A DNA stretch of 8,371 bases, from assembly GCA_003661775.1 (NCBI GenBank), contig QMWT01000044.1, forward strand, positions 1 to 8,371, read 5' to 3'. The notes under the pieces were generated by a model. That model was not told the DNA's origin. It saw nothing but the letters and a program-made list of their open reading frames with translations, and ran no database searches. This DNA comes from Thermoprotei archaeon (GTDB lineage Archaea; Thermoproteota; Thermoprotei_A; Sulfolobales; Ignisphaeraceae). This document shows positions 5,435 to 8,371 of this stretch, piece by piece (positions within the stretch are counted from its first letter, which is position 1; the number at the start of each line of letters is the position of its first letter). A program made the translations under genes and the position numbers.

Positions 5435-6676
5435 GTGGAAAGTGTAGAGGTGAGTAGCAAAGCTATGGGTATGACAGAGCGCAGCGAGAAGAAGAGTGAG
5501 AGTATTAGAGATAGGGATCTAGACAACATAGTGGCCGTGATAGCATGGATGCTGGAGAGAGAAGGGTATAACACGCGAAGACATTATGTGATCGAGGGAG
5601 CAGCCGGGATAAAACATGTTGTGGATATCCTTGCAGAGAAGGAGCCTCTGCCCCGTGCACATGTTAGAATTGCGATATGGGTCCATAAAGGCAAGTTAAC
5701 TGTGGACTCTATCGAAGCATACATAGCGCGCAAGACGTTACTACCCGTGGACAAAGTCGTAGTCATAGTCCTCGGTGATATCGAGCCCGATGCATATTCT
5801 CTTGCTCGGAGTTTTGACATAGATGTGCTAAACTTCTCTAAGGATCTTGCAATGTTGAAGGAGATGAGGAGACGGGGCGTATTCAGGGAACTGTTTGTGC
5901 AGCCTATGGTAGAAGAGCAGGAGGCAGTCAAAATCTTAAGGAGTAAGGTAAAACCAGGGTTCTTTAGAAGAAGGGTTTGTAGACCTGAAGGGTATGCAGC
6001 CGTCTACATACCTCTCGTGGTCATAGAGCTTGAGATGCCGATCAGGAGGTACGGCGAGGAGGAGATAACGCTTGAGGAAGTTGCACTGGCGTTCGATGGT
6101 GTTGCAGGCTATGTGCTTGTTGCATCCAATGGCTCAATAGATATCGAGGAGAGCATGGGTAGCTTCTCCGATATCTCCGAGGAATGTATCGAGGTTCTGA
6201 GGTATCTTGCTAAACATGGAACAATTTCGATCAGTGAACTGGCCACAATCACAGGTGTAAGCGAGGTTAAGCTGAAGACAATACTCGATATGCTCGCGGC
6301 TAAATCTCTTGTCGATATATTTGGTGACCTGGTGGAGCTCAGGTACAGCTTGCTGGAGTCGTCCTCCAACCCTCTTAATATGATTAAGAGTAGAGGAGCT
6401 GAAGTAAAACTAGGTCTTCCCGAATCTGAAGGTGTGGTGATACCTCTGAAAGCGAACGTAGCTAGATTAACAGAGCTCGTAGAAGCACTTCAAGGTAAGA
6501 TAGTTAACACAAATATCGTGTATTACCCGCTCTACGCTCTCTCATGTCGCGAGAATGAGCACCAAATAAGGATTGTGGCTATAGATGGGCTTACCGGAGA
6601 AGAGAGCGGACTCGTGAAACTCTTGTCGATGCGCGAAATACTGAATCTGATAACAGCCCATTTAAAAAAGCTGTAG
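5435..6676 (+). CDS. Restriction-endonuclease-like domain plus winged-helix protein
   Basis: The protein has 413 residues counted from GTG 5435. Residues about 27-135 resemble the Mrr-like/PD-(D/E)xK fold. The pattern is a helix ending MLEREGYNTRRHYV, then GIKHVVDILAEKE with the expected aspartate (D64). A strand RIAIWVHK follows where E-x-K is normally found, then a helix, then KVVVIVLGDIEPDAYSLARSFDIDVLNF. The Glu and Lys of the E-x-K motif appear replaced (W and H by my alignment), so the nuclease is probably inactive or has a shifted site. Residues about 248-300 form a winged-helix domain (ECIEVLRYLAKHGTISISEL onward). A 'Y-x-P-L ... DG-x-x-G' segment occurs twice (about 191-225 and 363-389). 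A role in DNA binding or regulation is inferred. The frame is open from GTG 5345, but a TATA box at 5404-5411 supports a leaderless start at 5435. ATG 5465 with GAGGTGA upstream is an alternative. I do not know a named family. Confidence 0.75.
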   Translation: MESVEVSSKAMGMTERSEKKSESIRDRDLDNIVAVIAWMLEREGYNTRRHYVIEGAAGIKHVVDILAEKEPLPRAHVRIAIWVHKGKLTVDSIEAYIARKTLLPVDKVVVIVLGDIEPDAYSLARSFDIDVLNFSKDLAMLKEMRRRGVFRELFVQPMVEEQEAVKILRSKVKPGFFRRRVCRPEGYAAVYIPLVVIELEMPIRRYGEEEITLEEVALAFDGVAGYVLVASNGSIDIEESMGSFSDISEECIEVLRYLAKHGTISISELATITGVSEVKLKTILDMLAAKSLVDIFGDLVELRYSLLESSSNPLNMIKSRGAEVKLGLPESEGVVIPLKANVARLTELVEALQGKIVNTNIVYYPLYALSCRENEHQIRIVAIDGLTGEESGLVKLLSMREILNLITAHLKKL

Positions 6677-6699
6677 ATCTTGATAGCTCCTGTTCTTGC

Positions 6700-6726
6700 T
6701 GCGTTTCAACTGCGTATTAGTTGCGT
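6700..6726 (+). repeat. Three TGCGT direct repeats at 11-base spacing
   Basis: TGCGT occurs at 6700-6704, 6711-6715 and 6722-6726, exactly 11 bases apart. All three copies would therefore face the same side of the helix. They lie 29-55 bases upstream of the DUF4129 gene, around its likely promoter. This layout is typical of a multi-copy protein-binding site, but no binding protein is known. Confidence 0.4.
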
Positions 6727-6744
6727 AGATGTAGAGTTTCTACG
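6724..6744 (+). promoter_or_regulatory. Small hairpin next to the DUF4129 gene ribosome site
   Basis: CGTAGA (6724-6729) and TCTACG (6739-6744) are perfectly complementary with a 9-base loop. The last stem base is the first G of the GGAG ribosome site (6744-6747) for the gene starting at 6755. The stem could therefore modulate translation or mark a transcript end. A six-pair stem is weak evidence. Confidence 0.25.
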
Positions 6745-6754
6745 GAGATAGGGT

Positions 6755-7267
6755 GTGAGCGGGATCGATGAGATCATAAGATTTGTTCCACTTCCTCATA
6801 CACTTCCGCCACCTCCTCAAAGGGTTTTCGGAAATATTTCCCATGAAGTTACTGTGCTGACTTTTGAGAGTAGAAAGGCCGTTCAACTACAGGCTATGCC
6901 AGACTTGACATCCATACTTGGTTTGGTTGTGGCAACACTCTTCGCAGTATACATACTGTTAGTGATATCGACGTCGATACATGTGGAGCGTGCGGGTAAG
7001 GGAACAGCTGTCGTCTACGGTAAACAGCAAGAGGAGGAGAAGAAATGGGGAGAATTAGGGTATGCCTACGTAGGTATCGAGAAAACCCTTCGCAAACTCT
7101 ACCTGTTTTTGAGAGAACGGTATTCGTGTGTAAGGTGTACTCCGCGGGAGCTAGTCGCAGTTAGTCGAGGTGCTTTAGCACTCTTTGCAGAGGTGTACGA
7201 GAAAATAGTTTACGGTAAGAGGAGTCCTGATGAGGTGCCGGAGCTAAGGAAGGTGTTGGAGAGCTGA
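6755..7267 (+). CDS. Minimal membrane-anchored DUF4129 protein
   Basis: This 170-residue protein has one membrane helix (about 51-75, TSILGLVVATLFAVYILLVI). A short proline-rich N-terminal part (PLPHTLPPPPQ, 12-22) precedes it and a soluble C-terminal part follows. Residues about 101-170 match the DUF4129 domain: an N-terminal helix GYAYVGIEKTLRKLYLFL, then CTPRELVAV, then a helix ending AEVYEKIVYGKRSPDEVPEL. In the family this 'TP-x-E ... Y-x-x-x-x-YG' pattern is typical. There is no cleavable signal peptide. Basic residues after the helix put the DUF4129 part inside the cell. Most DUF4129 proteins have a much longer extracytoplasmic region, so this is a reduced form. The GTG start has GGAG 7 bases upstream. 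The next gene begins 6 bases after the stop and a MoxR ATPase gene follows it. This is the usual neighbourhood, where DUF4129 is thought to be a partner of the ATPase. Confidence 0.8.
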   Translation: MSGIDEIIRFVPLPHTLPPPPQRVFGNISHEVTVLTFESRKAVQLQAMPDLTSILGLVVATLFAVYILLVISTSIHVERAGKGTAVVYGKQQEEEKKWGELGYAYVGIEKTLRKLYLFLRERYSCVRCTPRELVAVSRGALALFAEVYEKIVYGKRSPDEVPELRKVLES

Positions 7268-7273
7268 TGTAGG

Positions 7274-8131
7274 TTGAGCTCCACACGCACGCTCATCGCT
7301 ATAGCGATGATACTGCTCCTGGTGATAGCCCTGCATGTAAGGATTAAGCTGGGGATTATCGATCCTCAAACCCCATCGGTCTACAACCTTGATCGGGGTG
7401 GAGTATCGTCGTTCTACTTCACGATGAGCCGTATGCAGGGCGTAGCAGTGAGGATAATAAAGAGCGTTGATGAGATAGACAGCTATCCACCTCTTCACAC
7501 TGCTCTGATATTAGCCAGCCCCGATTACCCTCTTTCGGCCGAGGACGCTAAGGAGATAACCTCGTGGGTCGAGAGAGGAGGTTTGCTCGTGCTCCTAGAC
7601 GAAACTTCCTCCACACGTAGCCTGATGGAGAGGCTGGGGATCAGGCAGCAAGACCTAGTACGCGAGGTAACTACGGCTTTCTGCAGATTATCGAACAAGA
7701 GTTCTCTGCCCATAGTAGTCAACTACTATACTCCTCTTGATGCGGAGCAGGGCGTTCCTCTATGTTTCGCAGATGGGAGGGTTGTTGCGTACTCTCTCAT
7801 CATAGGTAGAGGAACTGCTTATGTATTGGGAGATTCCAGCGTTATAATAAATGAGCACATGGGGTCCCCCTACAGAGAATTCATCGTTAAGATGTTCGCC
7901 GAGGTCTTGGATAATAGAACGTATGTTTTGTTTTACGAAGGTGGTAGGAGGTACCTCTTTGTTCCAGGAATCGAGAGGTTGCCAATACTAATCCTCCTAG
8001 CGCCCTTCATAGGACTGCGTGTACTAAGCAGTTTTGTAGTGCAGAGCGACGTGGGCACCAGAATGCTTTTTCTAGCCTTAACGAGCATGTTTGTACTGCT
8101 GTACCTAGTGACAAAGCTGTATCAGCGGTAG
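7274..8131 (+). CDS. DUF4350-domain membrane protein
   Basis: This 285-residue protein has an N-terminal membrane anchor or signal anchor (about 7-22). A large extracytoplasmic domain (about 30-230) follows, then two C-terminal membrane helices (about 235-256 and 262-281). The outer domain fits DUF4350. It starts with SSFYFTMSRMQGVAVRII (45-62), where the family has a polypeptide that selects a 'row' position. Next is HTALILASPDYPLSAEDAKE (75-94), then ITSWVERGGLLVLLDE (95-110), and later GRGTAYVLGDSSVIINEHMG (178-197). This is a GATase-like/Rossmann-type fold with no catalytic residue that I can point to, so a binding or scaffold role is likely. The TTG start is 6 bases after the previous stop, with GGAGAG 10-12 bases upstream inside the preceding gene, which indicates translational coupling. 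The MoxR gene starts 10 bases after the stop. The three genes form one operon. Confidence 0.8.
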   Translation: MSSTRTLIAIAMILLLVIALHVRIKLGIIDPQTPSVYNLDRGGVSSFYFTMSRMQGVAVRIIKSVDEIDSYPPLHTALILASPDYPLSAEDAKEITSWVERGGLLVLLDETSSTRSLMERLGIRQQDLVREVTTAFCRLSNKSSLPIVVNYYTPLDAEQGVPLCFADGRVVAYSLIIGRGTAYVLGDSSVIINEHMGSPYREFIVKMFAEVLDNRTYVLFYEGGRRYLFVPGIERLPILILLAPFIGLRVLSSFVVQSDVGTRMLFLALTSMFVLLYLVTKLYQR

Positions 8132-8141
8132 GGGAACCTAG

Positions 8142-8371
8142 ATGGAAGGAGTTGATAGCCAACTAGATAAGCTTGCACGCGGTTTTCGGGGGGCTGTAGA
8201 GAGGATTGTAGAAGAGGCCTCGCGAGTGATAGTCGGTAAGAAGCGTGAGATAGAGCTCATGATAGCTGCACTGCTGTCGGGAGGCCACGTACTTCTTGAA
8301 GGCGTACCGGGGGTAGCCAAGACTTTGATCGCCAAAACGGTGGCTCAGCTGCTAGGTCTCGATTTCAAGAG
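8142..8371 (+). CDS. MoxR-family AAA+ ATPase (partial, 3' end beyond window)
   Basis: The window holds only the first 76 residues. They begin MEGVDSQLDKLARGF and continue with a helix leading to the typical SRVIVGKKREIELMIAALLSGG. The strand HVLLEGVPGVAKT follows, whose GVPGVAKT is the Walker A nucleotide-binding loop of MoxR proteins. The MoxR group commonly has G-x-P-G-x-(A/G)-K-T here. These cytosolic ATPases are thought to act as chaperones that help assemble or activate partner complexes, often with VWA/DUF58 proteins. The ATG at 8142 has TAGGGG 7 bases upstream and lies 10 bases after the DUF4350 stop, so it is part of the same operon. A DUF58 gene would be expected downstream but is outside the window. 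The frame is open to the last base, so the gene is cut by the window and not broken. Confidence 0.93.
   Translation, partial: MEGVDSQLDKLARGFRGAVERIVEEASRVIVGKKREIELMIAALLSGGHVLLEGVPGVAKTLIAKTVAQLLGLDFK

Overview
The window looks like a chromosomal segment of a hyperthermophilic archaeon, most likely a member of the Thermoproteota (Crenarchaeota). The evidence is: GTG and TTG starts alongside ATG, heavy use of AGG/AGA/ATA codons, TATA boxes about 25 bases upstream of several starts (leaderless transcription), a UPF0216/DUF61 gene, and a textbook archaeal C/D box guide RNA. I cannot place it at order or genus level. No mobile element, CRISPR array, tRNA or rRNA was seen.

Left part (1-1640): a UPF0216-family gene with a leaderless-type promoter is followed by a small cysteine-rich protein of unknown function. 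These two converge on an unrecognised helical protein on the minus strand, and the convergent genes overlap by 24 bases at their 3' ends. The minus-strand gene is divergent from an mgtE-type magnesium channel gene, and both appear to use the same short intergenic TATA region.

Middle (1712-3766): the magnesium channel has an extra N-terminal ACT domain ahead of the normal MgtE N domain, CBS pair and pore domain. Just downstream, on the opposite strand, is a C/D box sRNA with all four boxes perfect (C GTGATGA, D' CTGA, C' ATGATGA, D CTGA) and guides of 11 and 12 nt. It has a TATA-like element at the right distance. The remaining roughly 400 bases of this gap hold no convincing gene.

Right part (3767-8371): a small basic protein of unknown function, a CPA2-type cation/proton antiporter, and a protein combining a degenerate restriction-endonuclease-like domain with a winged-helix domain. 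The start of that last protein should be moved about 90 bases downstream, because the apparent N-terminus overlaps its promoter. Next comes a compact run of three genes: a minimal membrane-anchored DUF4129 protein, a DUF4350-type membrane protein, and a MoxR-family AAA+ ATPase cut by the window end. This is the familiar MoxR/DUF58/DUF4129 type of cluster, thought to act as a chaperone or assembly system for membrane or surface complexes. Its upstream region carries three TGCGT repeats spaced exactly one helical turn apart.

The strongest non-coding discovery is the C/D box sRNA. The strongest protein observations are the ACT-MgtE fusion and the degenerate nuclease-like/wHTH protein with a repeated 'Y-x-P-L...DG-x-x-G' module.
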